Shown: one piece after another, positions 1 to 6,790 of the stretch | How positions within the stretch are numbered: the first letter of the stretch is position 1 | How the letters are laid out: every line of letters begins with the position of its first letter | Origin: Candidatus Pacearchaeota archaeon | GTDB taxonomy: Archaea; Nanobdellota; Nanobdellia; Pacearchaeales; GW2011-AR1 | DNA length: 42,346 nt | Reading direction: 5' to 3' | Assembly: GCA_017609915.1 (NCBI GenBank) | Contig: JAFCDA010000003.1 | Coordinates: 1 to 42,346 of the forward strand | Program-made: the position numbers and the translations under genes | Notes under the pieces: generated by a model | Databases searched by the model: none | Seen by the model: only the letters and a program-made list of their open reading frames with translations | Told to the model about the DNA's origin: nothing

Positions 1-369
1 TATGAAAAAGAAAAATGTTTTGTTACTAGAGTTATTGATGGAGATACTTTAGTTTGTAATAATGATACTATACGGCTTTTGGGTATTGATACTCCTGAAA
101 AAGGAGAAGAATATTATCAAGAAGCAAAAGATTTTCTAAAACAAGTTGAAAATAAGGAGGTTGAAGTTTTAAGAGATTGGGAAGATTTGGGGAAATATAA
201 AAGAAAGTTAAGATATGTTTTTTATGATAATAGATTGATTAATATTGAACTTTTAGAACAAGGATTAGCTAAGGCATTTATTATTGAAGATTTGAAATAT
301 AAAGATAAAATACTCAAAGCTGAAAAGTTTGCAAAAGATAATTGTTTGGTGTTGTGGGAAGATTATTGA
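1..369 (+). CDS. Staphylococcal nuclease-like (SNase/TNase) protein, 5' end missing
   Basis: The reading frame is open from base 1, so the gene begins upstream of the window. The visible 122 residues carry the SNase hallmarks: TRVIDGDTL near the start, then RLLGIDTPE (the Arg and Asp/Glu surround the calcium and catalytic site in the family) and YKRKLRYVF, which matches the region of the second catalytic Arg. In the family this fold cleaves DNA or RNA phosphodiester bonds, usually outside the cell or at the envelope. Any signal peptide would lie before base 1 and cannot be seen. A TTG at 79 could be mistaken for a start, but conserved sequence upstream of it rules that out. The 3' end overlaps the convergent PIN-like gene by 7 bp. 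Confidence 0.85.
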   Translation, partial: YEKEKCFVTRVIDGDTLVCNNDTIRLLGIDTPEKGEEYYQEAKDFLKQVENKEVEVLRDWEDLGKYKRKLRYVFYDNRLINIELLEQGLAKAFIIEDLKYKDKILKAEKFAKDNCLVLWEDY

Positions 370-1049
370 TTACTACATTTTCTATACTCTGGAGACCTGA
401 CATATTCTTTAGTAGGAATTGTTCCTTCATATTTTTCTACTATCACATAAGTTAGTTCTAGTTCTGCTCTTGAATCTAAAGAACAATGAGTAAAAGTTGC
501 TAACAAGGAATCATCATTAGAAAAAATACTTGTTTTTTGTTTTCTTGCATTAAGAAGGGCATGAGATATAATTTTGCAATCCGTATTTTCTTCATTAGTC
601 TTTCCTTTTTTCTTTTTAAAAATTTTATTAACATATGGAAGGAGTTTATGTTCTATTGTCTTCTTTTCTTTTTCATTAAAGCTATTTATTATATTTCTGT
701 CTGGCTCCTTTAATAGTTCAAGGATTTCCTCTTCTCTGCCTATTAAATTTGCTAATGCACTAACTTGATTAGCTCTTTTAGTTGTTCTTATATGATTTAA
801 TAATTTATCCTGATTATTTATCATAGAAATATATTCTTGAATAACTTCTGGGATTGTTTTCCAATTTTGAGTGTTTGAAAGTTTGTTTATAAGGAAATCT
901 AGTCTTTTAGAACGCAAAGCTAAATTTTTTATATTTAGATCCTCTATTTTATAGCCTCTTTTGTTTCGTGAATAAGGATCTAAACTTAAGGCACAAGTAT
1001 CAATAAGGAATAATCCTTGTTTTGGAAAGAAATAAAAAAGATCATCCAT
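363..1049 (-). CDS. PIN-like domain protein (putative ribonuclease)
   Basis: This 228-aa protein has the spaced acidic residues expected of a PIN domain: D17 in LFLIDTCALSLD, E68/E72 in PEVIQEY, D157 in TDCKIISHAL and D179/D180 in SNDDSLL. PIN domains are metal-dependent RNases found in toxins and in RNA processing. It is longer than a typical VapC toxin (about 130 aa), with a Lys-rich middle, and no antitoxin-like gene lies next to it. A stand-alone RNA-processing or defence nuclease is therefore as likely as a toxin. It converges on the SNase-like gene with a 7-bp overlap. The fold call is fairly firm; the role is inferred. Confidence 0.7.
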   Translation of the reverse strand: MDDLFYFFPKQGLFLIDTCALSLDPYSRNKRGYKIEDLNIKNLALRSKRLDFLINKLSNTQNWKTIPEVIQEYISMINNQDKLLNHIRTTKRANQVSALANLIGREEEILELLKEPDRNIINSFNEKEKKTIEHKLLPYVNKIFKKKKGKTNEENTDCKIISHALLNARKQKTSIFSNDDSLLATFTHCSLDSRAELELTYVIVEKYEGTIPTKEYVRSPEYRKCSNQ

Positions 1050-1064
1050 GTTTTTTAAATATTT

Positions 1065-1517
1065 TTAATACTCCCTATAACTTTTTTCTAAATAATATTT
1101 TATTGGTAATAACATACCAATAATAAAAATAAGCCAGCCAATAAAACTTAAAGCCATTAGTAAAGGATTTTTAAAGAGAACTGAAATAATTAATAATCCC
1201 CCCCAACTGATAATTCCTGATGAAAATAAAATCGCCCAAGTCATTTTCTCTTTTCTTTTAAGAATAAAGTCTGAAAGATAAATAGTAGTGACTCCGCTAG
1301 ATATTAAAAAAAGTCCAATAATAACATTAAATAAATAAAATAAGTATGAAATTGCTGGGTTAAATTTTGCAAAAAATCCCCAAAGCTCTGAAATAGCATT
1401 AAAATTATACTCCATGTTAAATTTTATAAAAACTATATAAAAAATCCCAAATAAGATCATATAAATCCCATTGTAAAGAGTTATTCGTGCACCTTGTTTC
1501 ACTCTTTTTATATTCAT
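1065..1517 (-). CDS. Small four-helix membrane protein, function unknown
   Basis: The 150-aa product has four hydrophobic segments, around residues 11-33, 55-80, 93-113 and 117-137, separated by short Lys/Arg-rich loops such as LKRKEKM. I do not recognise the family. It lies 15 bp upstream of the PIN-like gene on the same strand, so the two may be co-transcribed. A dispersed repeat element begins 54 bp upstream of its start. Confidence 0.65.
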   Translation of the reverse strand: MNIKRVKQGARITLYNGIYMILFGIFYIVFIKFNMEYNFNAISELWGFFAKFNPAISYLFYLFNVIIGLFLISSGVTTIYLSDFILKRKEKMTWAILFSSGIISWGGLLIISVLFKNPLLMALSFIGWLIFIIGMLLPIKYYLEKSYREY

Positions 1518-1570
1518 TTTTTTTATTGTTTTTATTTTTTAACTGGAATCTGATAGATACTGATTTTTTA

Positions 1571-1655
1571 TTTATATCTTTATGAATCTTTAAGCTGAGT
1601 TGATGAGTAGCCTAATGTTTATTATTTTTATAAGATATTAGTATTTATTAATTAT
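1571..1655. repeat. Dispersed intergenic element, copy 1
   Basis: This copy reads TATATCTTTATGAATCTTTAAG, with a central GATGAGTAGCCTAAT, and ends TATAAGATATTAGTATT. It matches the general plan of the family: TATC-TATAAATCTTTAAG at one end and TATAAGATA at the other. It lies between the divergent genes starting at 1517 (minus) and 1747 (plus). Confidence 0.6.
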
Positions 1656-1736
1656 TTGAAGAATAATAGATTTAAAAGAATTTGTGGTTTTTGATATATT
1701 TTTTGAATATAGAAATCTTTAAAAATGGACTTAGAT

Positions 1737-1743
1737 AAGGAGG
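1737..1743 (+). promoter_or_regulatory. Strong Shine-Dalgarno site AAGGAGG
   Basis: AAGGAGG lies only 3 nt before the ATG at 1747, which is unusually close. Most genes in this window have no clear ribosome binding site, so this one stands out and supports the small downstream ORF. A TATA-like stretch (CTTTAAAAAT, about 1717-1726) lies some 25 bp upstream. Confidence 0.6.
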
Positions 1744-1746
1744 AGT

Positions 1747-1989
1747 ATGGCCAAAAAATCTAAATATCATCCTGGAGAGATATATGTTCCTGAGGCAGGG
1801 GTTATGGGGAGTTGTGTTCTTATCGCAGATAAAAAAGGAGTGCTTAAAGATATGGAGGGGAATCTAGCTCCTACTAATGAAAACTATCGTAGATTGCCTA
1901 AAGTAGAAAAGATAGCCTTAGCCAATATGTCAAGGAAAGAGGGTAAAAGGCAAATTGATTTAGCAGATTTTTTAGAAGAGCATACTTAA
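1747..1989 (+). CDS. Small protein of unknown function (80 aa)
   Basis: I do not recognise this protein. A strong Shine-Dalgarno site directly before the ATG supports it as a real gene. It starts with a Lys-rich stretch, followed by GEIYVPEAG and a C-terminal QIDLADFLEEHT. It shows weak collinear similarity to the next gene (GEIYV/GKLYV, LPKVEKIALANM/LNKIEAEKLAERL, LADFL/LANFL), suggesting an old tandem duplication. No Cys pair, signal peptide or membrane segment is visible. Confidence 0.6.
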   Translation: MAKKSKYHPGEIYVPEAGVMGSCVLIADKKGVLKDMEGNLAPTNENYRRLPKVEKIALANMSRKEGKRQIDLADFLEEHT

Positions 1990-2057
1990 TCACTTCTTAA
2001 CAATCTTATTTATTAAATCATATAAATATTTAAAAACATAATTAACTATGTGAAAAT

Positions 2058-2336
2058 ATGTCAACTGGAGGAACAAAACCTGAAGGATCTGTAAGATTTG
2101 AGGGACTTAAACAAGGAAAATTATATGTTCGTGCTGATGCTCATGAGGGGCATAGTGCTTATGTTGTAAATGGTTCTATGGTTTTGAACCAAGAAGGCAA
2201 AGAAGTGAGTTCTGATAATTCTTGGTATATGGAATTAAACAAAATTGAAGCTGAAAAATTAGCTGAAAGGTTGCAAACATCAGCTGAACATAAATCGACA
2301 CTTGCAAACTTTTTAAGAACTAACCTGCCAGAATAA
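2058..2336 (+). CDS. Small protein of unknown function (92 aa), possible paralogue of its neighbour
   Basis: The family is unrecognised. The body contains GKLYVRADAHEG, then NGSMVLNQEGKEV and an amphipathic C-terminal part, LNKIEAEKLAERL...STLANFL. The order of these blocks parallels the 80-aa protein just upstream. A TATA-like TATTTAAAAAC at about 2026-2036 sits some 22-30 bp before the ATG, which fits a leaderless or short-leader transcript. The 3' end overlaps the convergent U32 gene by 17 bp. Confidence 0.6.
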   Translation: MSTGGTKPEGSVRFEGLKQGKLYVRADAHEGHSAYVVNGSMVLNQEGKEVSSDNSWYMELNKIEAEKLAERLQTSAEHKSTLANFLRTNLPE

Positions 2337-3534
2337 ATTTAGAATTAATTTTCTTTTTTATTATTTTATAAACATCATCATTTTTTCTGCATAAAGGGAG
2401 TTTGATTGCAACATCTTGGGCTTTTTTTACTTGTTTAACTTGTTTGTTTTTGATTTCCATGCTTTTTATTTTATGTTTTAATAATCCTGTTGTTTTTCCA
2501 ATAATAAGAATTTCATCACCTAATTTTAATGTTCCAGTGTTTAATTTAAGTAAGCCTACTTTTAATTTAGGATAATAATAAGTAATTTTTCCAATAAATC
2601 TTTTTGATTGAGTTGCTGAGCTATGTTCTGTTTTTGAAAAATCATCTGAGGTTGGAGTTTTAAAAAGAAATCCAGATGAAAATCCTTTGTTGTAAACTTT
2701 TTTTAATTGTTCTATTCCTGCTTTTATTTCTTGTTTTGTTAATTTTTTATCAATAGCTTTTCTATAAACTCTTGTTACTGTACTAACATACTCTGGTTCT
2801 TTATTTCTACCTTCGATTTTAAATGCAGAAATATTTGCTTTTTTTAATTTGTTTATAAATGGGAGTGCACACAAATCTTTTGCAGAAAGAACATGTTTGT
2901 TTTGGATTTTTAATTCTTGTTCTTGATTATCTTTTATATGATATATTTTGTAAGGTCTTCTGCAAGGTTGAATACATGCTCCTCTATTTGCAGATTGATT
3001 AAATAAAAATTGAGAAGTAAAACATCTGCCTGAAACTGAAACACACATTGCACCATGAATAAAAATCTCAACAGGAATTATTTTTGATATTTTCTTAATT
3101 TGTTTTAGATTTAATTCTCTTGCAAGAACTATTCTTTTTGCTCCTAATTTTTTATAAAATTCAGCTGTTTTGGAGTTTGAAACAGAACATTGAGTAGATA
3201 TATGAAAATCAATATTATGTTTTTTACATAACATCATGACAGAAATGTCAGAACAGATTATTGCATTAATATAGGGTTTTGCTTTTTTGATTATTTTTTC
3301 AATTGTTTTTAATTCTTTATCGTAGATGATTGTGTTAAGTGTTAGGTATTTTTTGATTCTTCTTTTTCTACAGATTTTTTGTATTTTTGGCAAATCTTTA
3401 ATTGTGAAGTTTTTAGCTCTTGCGCGCATATTAAACTCCTGAAGGCCGAAATAAACAGCATCTGCCCCTGCATTTATAGCTGCTACTAAGCATTGAAAAT
3501 CTCCTGCAGGTGATAATAGTTCTGGTTTTCTCAT
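2320..3534 (-). CDS. Peptidase U32 family protein, probably an RNA-hydroxylation factor
   Basis: The 404-aa product begins PELLSPAGDFQCLVAAINAGADAVYFG, the usual start of U32 proteins. It carries the family signature around EIFIHGAMCVSVSGRCF and the following RGACIQPCRRPY, with the clustered Cys residues expected to hold an Fe-S cluster. Despite the name, characterised relatives (TrhP for tRNA wobble uridine, RlhA for 23S rRNA) act in prephenate-dependent RNA hydroxylation rather than proteolysis. The substrate here cannot be told from sequence. The C-terminal part resembles the extra beta-barrel of U32 proteins (LNTGTLKLGDEILIIG). A dispersed element starts 14 bp upstream and may carry its promoter. 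Confidence 0.88.
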   Translation of the reverse strand: MRKPELLSPAGDFQCLVAAINAGADAVYFGLQEFNMRARAKNFTIKDLPKIQKICRKRRIKKYLTLNTIIYDKELKTIEKIIKKAKPYINAIICSDISVMMLCKKHNIDFHISTQCSVSNSKTAEFYKKLGAKRIVLARELNLKQIKKISKIIPVEIFIHGAMCVSVSGRCFTSQFLFNQSANRGACIQPCRRPYKIYHIKDNQEQELKIQNKHVLSAKDLCALPFINKLKKANISAFKIEGRNKEPEYVSTVTRVYRKAIDKKLTKQEIKAGIEQLKKVYNKGFSSGFLFKTPTSDDFSKTEHSSATQSKRFIGKITYYYPKLKVGLLKLNTGTLKLGDEILIIGKTTGLLKHKIKSMEIKNKQVKQVKKAQDVAIKLPLCRKNDDVYKIIKKKINSKFILAG

Positions 3535-3547
3535 TCTTAGTTTTTAT

Positions 3548-3634
3548 CTGGAATCTTTATAAACCTTGAGTTTTGTAGATGAATAGCTTAATCTTTTGAT
3601 TGATTAGCTGTATTCTTATAAAGATATTTATAGG
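3548..3634. repeat. Dispersed intergenic element, copy 2
   Basis: The element reads CTGGAATCTTTATAAACCTTGAG, then GTAGATGAATAGCTTAATC, and ends TTCTTATAAAGATATT. The TATAAA end is closest to the start of the U32 gene, 14 bp away. Confidence 0.6.
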
Positions 3635-3688
3635 TTTATTATGGTAAGTTTTAAAAACACAAGAAAATTCCAATAATTAATACATTAT

Positions 3689-3759
3689 GCCCGCATAGTG
3701 TAGTGGCAACATAGGGCCCTGTCGCGGCCCAGCCCCGGGTTCGATTCCCGGTGCGGGCG
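3689..3759 (+). tRNA. tRNA-Asp (anticodon GTC)
   Basis: The cloverleaf folds cleanly: acceptor GCCCGCA pairs with TGCGGGC, the D stem is GTGT/ACAT, the anticodon stem GGGCC/GGCCC holds loop CTGTCGC, and the T arm is CCGGG-TTCGATT-CCCGG. The anticodon GTC is at 3721-3723. G is the discriminator base, CCA is not encoded, and there is no intron. Confidence 0.96.
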
Positions 3760-3819
3760 TTTTTATCTTTTAATTAACTTTATATAATTATATTTCTTTA
3801 AGAGCTAAAAGAGGTTAAG

Positions 3820-4815
3820 ATGAAAGATAAAATTGTTAAAGGTAAAATTAAAGAATCTGGAAAATCTTGGTTAAATAAGATTTTAGAATCAATTTTAACT
3901 TTTCTTATTTTAATTATCTTGTCAGTAATGATCTATTTTATTTATTTAAATTTCCCTTTTGGCATGCAAGGTCTTGATTTAGATATTAAAAACTTACCAG
4001 AGCTAGAAGGGCTTGGGGAAGCTGAGCAATTTTATCCAAATATGAAGTTTAACCATAAGCATATTTCTTATAAAATAGATCCTTTTTGTGATGAAAGTAA
4101 AAAAGATCGGGCTGTTTCTGCATTTAATGAGCTTTCTACTAAGGTTGGTTTGATTGAATTTTATGAAGTTTATGCTTCTCCAGATATTGATGTTCTTTGT
4201 TCTGAATATACAAAACAAACTCCTGGTGATTATTTTGTAGCAGGAGAAGGTGGAGCAAGAGAAATTATCCAAACTGGAAGATATAATGTAATCACAGATG
4301 GAGTAATTCTTTTACATAAAAATCCTCATGATTTTTATAAGTGTGATTGGCCAAATATTGAATTACATGAATTAACACATGTTTTTGGTTTTGATCATTC
4401 TGCAGATGAAAAAAGTTTAATGTACCCTTATCTAAATTCTTGCGACCAAAAATTAGATGAATCTATAATTGATACTTTAAAGGAGTTATATTCAGAAGAA
4501 AATTTGCCTGATTTATATTTTAAAAATCTTAGTGTAACTAAAAAAGGAAGATATTTAGATTTTAATTTAACTGTTAAGAACTCTGGGTCAAGTAGTGCAA
4601 GAGATGCTAGTTTTGATGTTTTAGATGATGGAAAATTAGTAAAAACATTTGATTTAGATGATTTATCTTTTGGTGCAGGAATGAAAGTAGAAATTCAAAA
4701 CCTTAAATTAATTCATAAAAATCCTGATGAAATTAGATTTGTAATAGATGGGAAGAATTTAATAAAAGAAATTGATGAAAAAAATAATATTGCTAAAACT
4801 AATTTTAATTCTTAA
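3820..4815 (+). CDS. Membrane-anchored metzincin (matrixin-like) protease with CARDB-like domain
   Basis: The 331-aa protein has one N-terminal membrane segment (about residues 20-47). Its protease domain carries a complete zinc site, HELTHVFGFDH (H183, E184, H187, H193), followed by SLMYP with Met-turn M201, the metzincin pattern. After about residue 225 comes a beta-rich domain (LPDLYFKNLSVTKKGRYLDFNLTVKN...) resembling CARDB, an extracellular adhesion-type module. The topology suggests an outward-facing, anchored enzyme. The substrate is unknown; envelope maturation or interaction with a partner cell is possible. A GAGGT-type ribosome binding site at about 3809-3813 precedes the ATG. Confidence 0.85.
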   Translation: MKDKIVKGKIKESGKSWLNKILESILTFLILIILSVMIYFIYLNFPFGMQGLDLDIKNLPELEGLGEAEQFYPNMKFNHKHISYKIDPFCDESKKDRAVSAFNELSTKVGLIEFYEVYASPDIDVLCSEYTKQTPGDYFVAGEGGAREIIQTGRYNVITDGVILLHKNPHDFYKCDWPNIELHELTHVFGFDHSADEKSLMYPYLNSCDQKLDESIIDTLKELYSEENLPDLYFKNLSVTKKGRYLDFNLTVKNSGSSSARDASFDVLDDGKLVKTFDLDDLSFGAGMKVEIQNLKLIHKNPDEIRFVIDGKNLIKEIDEKNNIAKTNFNS

Positions 4816-4817
4816 AC

Positions 4818-4896
4818 TAATATCTTAAGAAACTTTTAAGTTATGTTGTGAATAGCTTAATCAAGGTAGCCAACTCTTAAAGATGTAATAGAATAT
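4818..4896. repeat. Dispersed intergenic element, copy 3 (divergent)
   Basis: This degenerate copy reads TAATATCTTAAGAAACTTTTAAG, then GAATAGCTTAATCAAGG, then TCTTAAAGATG. It starts directly after the protease stop codon, between converging genes, so it cannot be a promoter of a neighbouring start. Confidence 0.45.
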
Positions 4897-4901
4897 TGAG
4901 G

Positions 4902-4980
4902 AATTTATATCTATAAATCTTTGAGTTATGTAGATGAGTTTTTTTAATTCTGATTGTATGGCATTATGATAAGAGATATT
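4902..4980. repeat. Dispersed intergenic element, copy 4
   Basis: It reads ATTTATATCTATAAATCTTTGAG, then GTAGATGAG, and ends ATGATAAGAGATATT. It sits in tandem with copy 3. The remainder of the space to 5071 is A-rich with no other structure I can see. Confidence 0.5.
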
Positions 4981-5071
4981 GGTTAACCTAATATAATACT
5001 AAATTCTAAAGGTTATAGTTTTAACAAAATAAATAAAAAAGAAAAAGTATAAAATAAATAAAAAATAAAAA

Positions 5072-5212
5072 TTATTCAGAACTTTCTTCTGAAGATTCTG
5101 CTTCTTCTGCAGGTTTTTCTTCTTCTGAAGATTCTGCTTCTTCTGCAGGTTTTTCTTCTTCTGAAGATTCTGCTTCACTAGTTTCTTCTTGTGTTTGTGT
5201 TTCTTCTTCCAT
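5072..5212 (-). CDS. 46-aa acidic tandem-repeat protein
   Basis: A short frame on the minus strand encodes MEEETQTQEETSE followed by tandem copies of a 12-residue unit, AESSEEEKPAEE, with two full copies and a partial third, ending SSEESSE. The DNA repeats with a 36-bp period and stays in frame, with an ATG and a TAA. More than half the residues are acidic, with only two Lys, so the product would be disordered and highly negative. AT-rich TATA-like sequence lies upstream (5220-5240). The alternative is a non-coding simple repeat, but the intact frame and the codon-phase 36-bp period favour coding. Confidence 0.55.
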   Translation of the reverse strand: MEEETQTQEETSEAESSEEEKPAEEAESSEEEKPAEEAESSEESSE

Positions 5213-5343
5213 TTTTTTAAACAAATTTATATTTAATTATAAAGGCATAATTCTCTTAGTTTTTAAAGGTTTGTATTATGTTTTTTTATGCTCAAAATAT
5301 CTTTTTTCAATAAATTTAAATACTTGTTTTTTCATAAATATAT
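5213..5343. promoter_or_regulatory. Divergent promoter region
   Basis: This 131-bp AT-rich spacer separates the acidic repeat protein (minus) and the LamG protein (plus). Candidate TATA stretches are AATTTATATTTAATTATAAAG (about 5224-5244) toward the minus gene and AATAAATTTAAATACTTG (about 5309-5326) about 25 bp before the ATG at 5344. Confidence 0.4.
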
Positions 5344-6351
5344 ATGGAAAAAAGAAAGGTCGTGGTTTATTTAGTTTTTTTAGTTGCAATAATAGTTGTT
5401 ATTAGTGTAAGTTTTGGGTTTTTTGATAAAATTACTGGAAATGTTATTTCTGAAAAAGGATTGCTTGCTCATTATAGTTTTGAAAATAATGTTGAAGATA
5501 TAACTGGTAATGGGTATGATGCAGTAGATTTTCCTTATATGATAAAATATGATTATGGAAGAGAAGGACAAGCTTTAGATTTTAATAAAGGAGGAGAGTA
5601 TATATTGATTGGAAATAAAGAAGGTTTAGATTTACAAGAGTTTACCCTTTCATTTTGGGCAAAACTTAATGATCCTTCTGCGATTTATCAAGGAGGGATT
5701 GGAAAGGGAATATTGTTTAGTCCTCCTGAAGAGTTTTCTTATGTAATGGAGTTTAGTGCAGGAAAACTTAAAGCAGCAATAACTACTCCTGTAAATCAGG
5801 AGTTTGCAGTAAAATCGTCTGTTACAGATAATTCTTGGCATTTTTGGTTAATGAGTGTAGGAAAGGGAAGACTTGAGTTATATAAGGATGGAGTCACTCA
5901 AGGGATTAAAGATTATGAAGGAAAAATAGATTATGTAAAAAGAAAAAATGATCTAGTAATTGGTACAAGCAGAGAGATACAATATCTTTTTGATGGAAAA
6001 ATTGATGAATTTAAAATTTGGAATTATGCATTAACTGCAGAAGATGTTTTAGAAGAATATAATTCTTATAGCGCTGAGAATTATTGTGGTAATACTGTTT
6101 GTGATATTGTTAATGAAAATAAAGAAAATTGTGCAGAAGATTGTTCATGCACAGATTCTGATAAGGGTATTAATTACTATGAAAAAGGAATGTGTGATGA
6201 TAAAAGCAAAACAATAGTAGATAATTGTGGTGGAGGAGATTGGTTAAATGAAGCTTATTGTGATGACTCTGGATCAGAAGTTATTTGTAAATTTTCGTCT
6301 CAGGGCTGTCCTTATGGCTGTTCTGAAGGTGCTTGTTTAGGTTCAGCTTAG
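5344..6351 (+). CDS. Membrane-anchored LamG/concanavalin-like surface protein with Cys-rich tail
   Basis: Residues 5-26 form a signal anchor. Residues about 38-235 match a LamG/jelly-roll domain: GLLAHYSFENNVEDITGNGYDA, ALDFNKGGEYI, FTLSFWAKL, IDEFKIWNYALTAEDV. The tail (about 247-335) is Cys-rich, including CGNTVCDIVNENKENC, a CGNxxCD...C.DC pattern often found in archaeal surface proteins. LamG folds usually bind carbohydrate, so an exported adhesin or glycan-binding role is likely but inferred. The many cysteines imply disulfides outside the cell. Confidence 0.8.
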   Translation: MEKRKVVVYLVFLVAIIVVISVSFGFFDKITGNVISEKGLLAHYSFENNVEDITGNGYDAVDFPYMIKYDYGREGQALDFNKGGEYILIGNKEGLDLQEFTLSFWAKLNDPSAIYQGGIGKGILFSPPEEFSYVMEFSAGKLKAAITTPVNQEFAVKSSVTDNSWHFWLMSVGKGRLELYKDGVTQGIKDYEGKIDYVKRKNDLVIGTSREIQYLFDGKIDEFKIWNYALTAEDVLEEYNSYSAENYCGNTVCDIVNENKENCAEDCSCTDSDKGINYYEKGMCDDKSKTIVDNCGGGDWLNEAYCDDSGSEVICKFSSQGCPYGCSEGACLGSA

Positions 6352-6441
6352 AAATTAATTCTATATTTTAATTTATAAAGATTGATAAGAGGTCATTCAT
6401 ATAATAATTTAATTTATAAACTAAGTATATTCTATATTAAA

Positions 6442-6591
6442 ATGGAAGAAATAGAAAAAGAAGATAAAGCATGTATTTTTCCAAGATGTCCAAAATGTAA
6501 ACAAGGTTATTTATTGCCTTTTTCATATCAAGAAGATGTTTTTGAGAAATGGAAATGTTCTGAATGTGGTTTTACTGTAGAAAAAAGATAA
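6442..6591 (+). CDS. Small zinc-ribbon protein (49 aa)
   Basis: The product has two Cys pairs, CPKC and CSEC, about 22 residues apart, giving a rubredoxin/zinc-ribbon-type knuckle in a very short protein. I place the start at the ATG at 6442 rather than the TTG 60 bp upstream, because TTTATAAA at 6414-6421 sits about 25 bp before that ATG as a TATA box for a leaderless mRNA, and the extra residues look non-conserved. Its partner and role are unknown. Confidence 0.65.
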   Translation: MEEIEKEDKACIFPRCPKCKQGYLLPFSYQEDVFEKWKCSECGFTVEKR

Positions 6592-6596
6592 AATAT

Positions 6597-6672
6597 TAAT
6601 ATTTTTATAATCTTAAAGCTTTGAAGAAGAGAAGTGCATATCTTTAATGTAAGAAGAGATACTAAGGAAATA
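6597..6672. repeat. Dispersed intergenic element, copy 5
   Basis: The sequence reads TATTTTTATAATCTTAAAGCTTTGAAGAAGAGAAG and ends AGAGATACTAAGGAAAT. This subtype shares the TTTGAAGA(A/T)GAGAAGTG block and the GATACTAAGGAAAT end with the copy at 14408-14482. It lies between a gene end and tRNA-Tyr. Confidence 0.55.
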
Positions 6673-6716
6673 CTTTCTAATAAACTTTAAAAACACTTAA
6701 TTCTCTATTCAATTAA

Positions 6717-6788
6717 CCCTCAGTCGTATAACGGTTATTACCTTCGGCTGTAGACCGAATGACGTAGGTTCGACTCCTGCCTGAGGGA
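6717..6788 (+). tRNA. tRNA-Tyr (anticodon GTA)
   Basis: Acceptor CCCTCAG pairs with CTGAGGG, with discriminator A. The anticodon stem TTCGG/CCGAA holds loop CTGTAGA (anticodon 6750-6752), and the T arm contains GTTCGACTC. The C1-G72 first pair is the archaeal/eukaryotic tRNA-Tyr identity feature. CCA is not encoded and there is no intron. It ends 2 bp before the stop of the convergent gene. Confidence 0.95.
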
Positions 6789-6790
6789 TT

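Noticed and set aside
5072-5212. CRISPR-like 36-bp repetition
   Set aside because: The repeats are directly tandem, in codon phase and encode an acidic repeat; there are no unique spacers and no cas genes.
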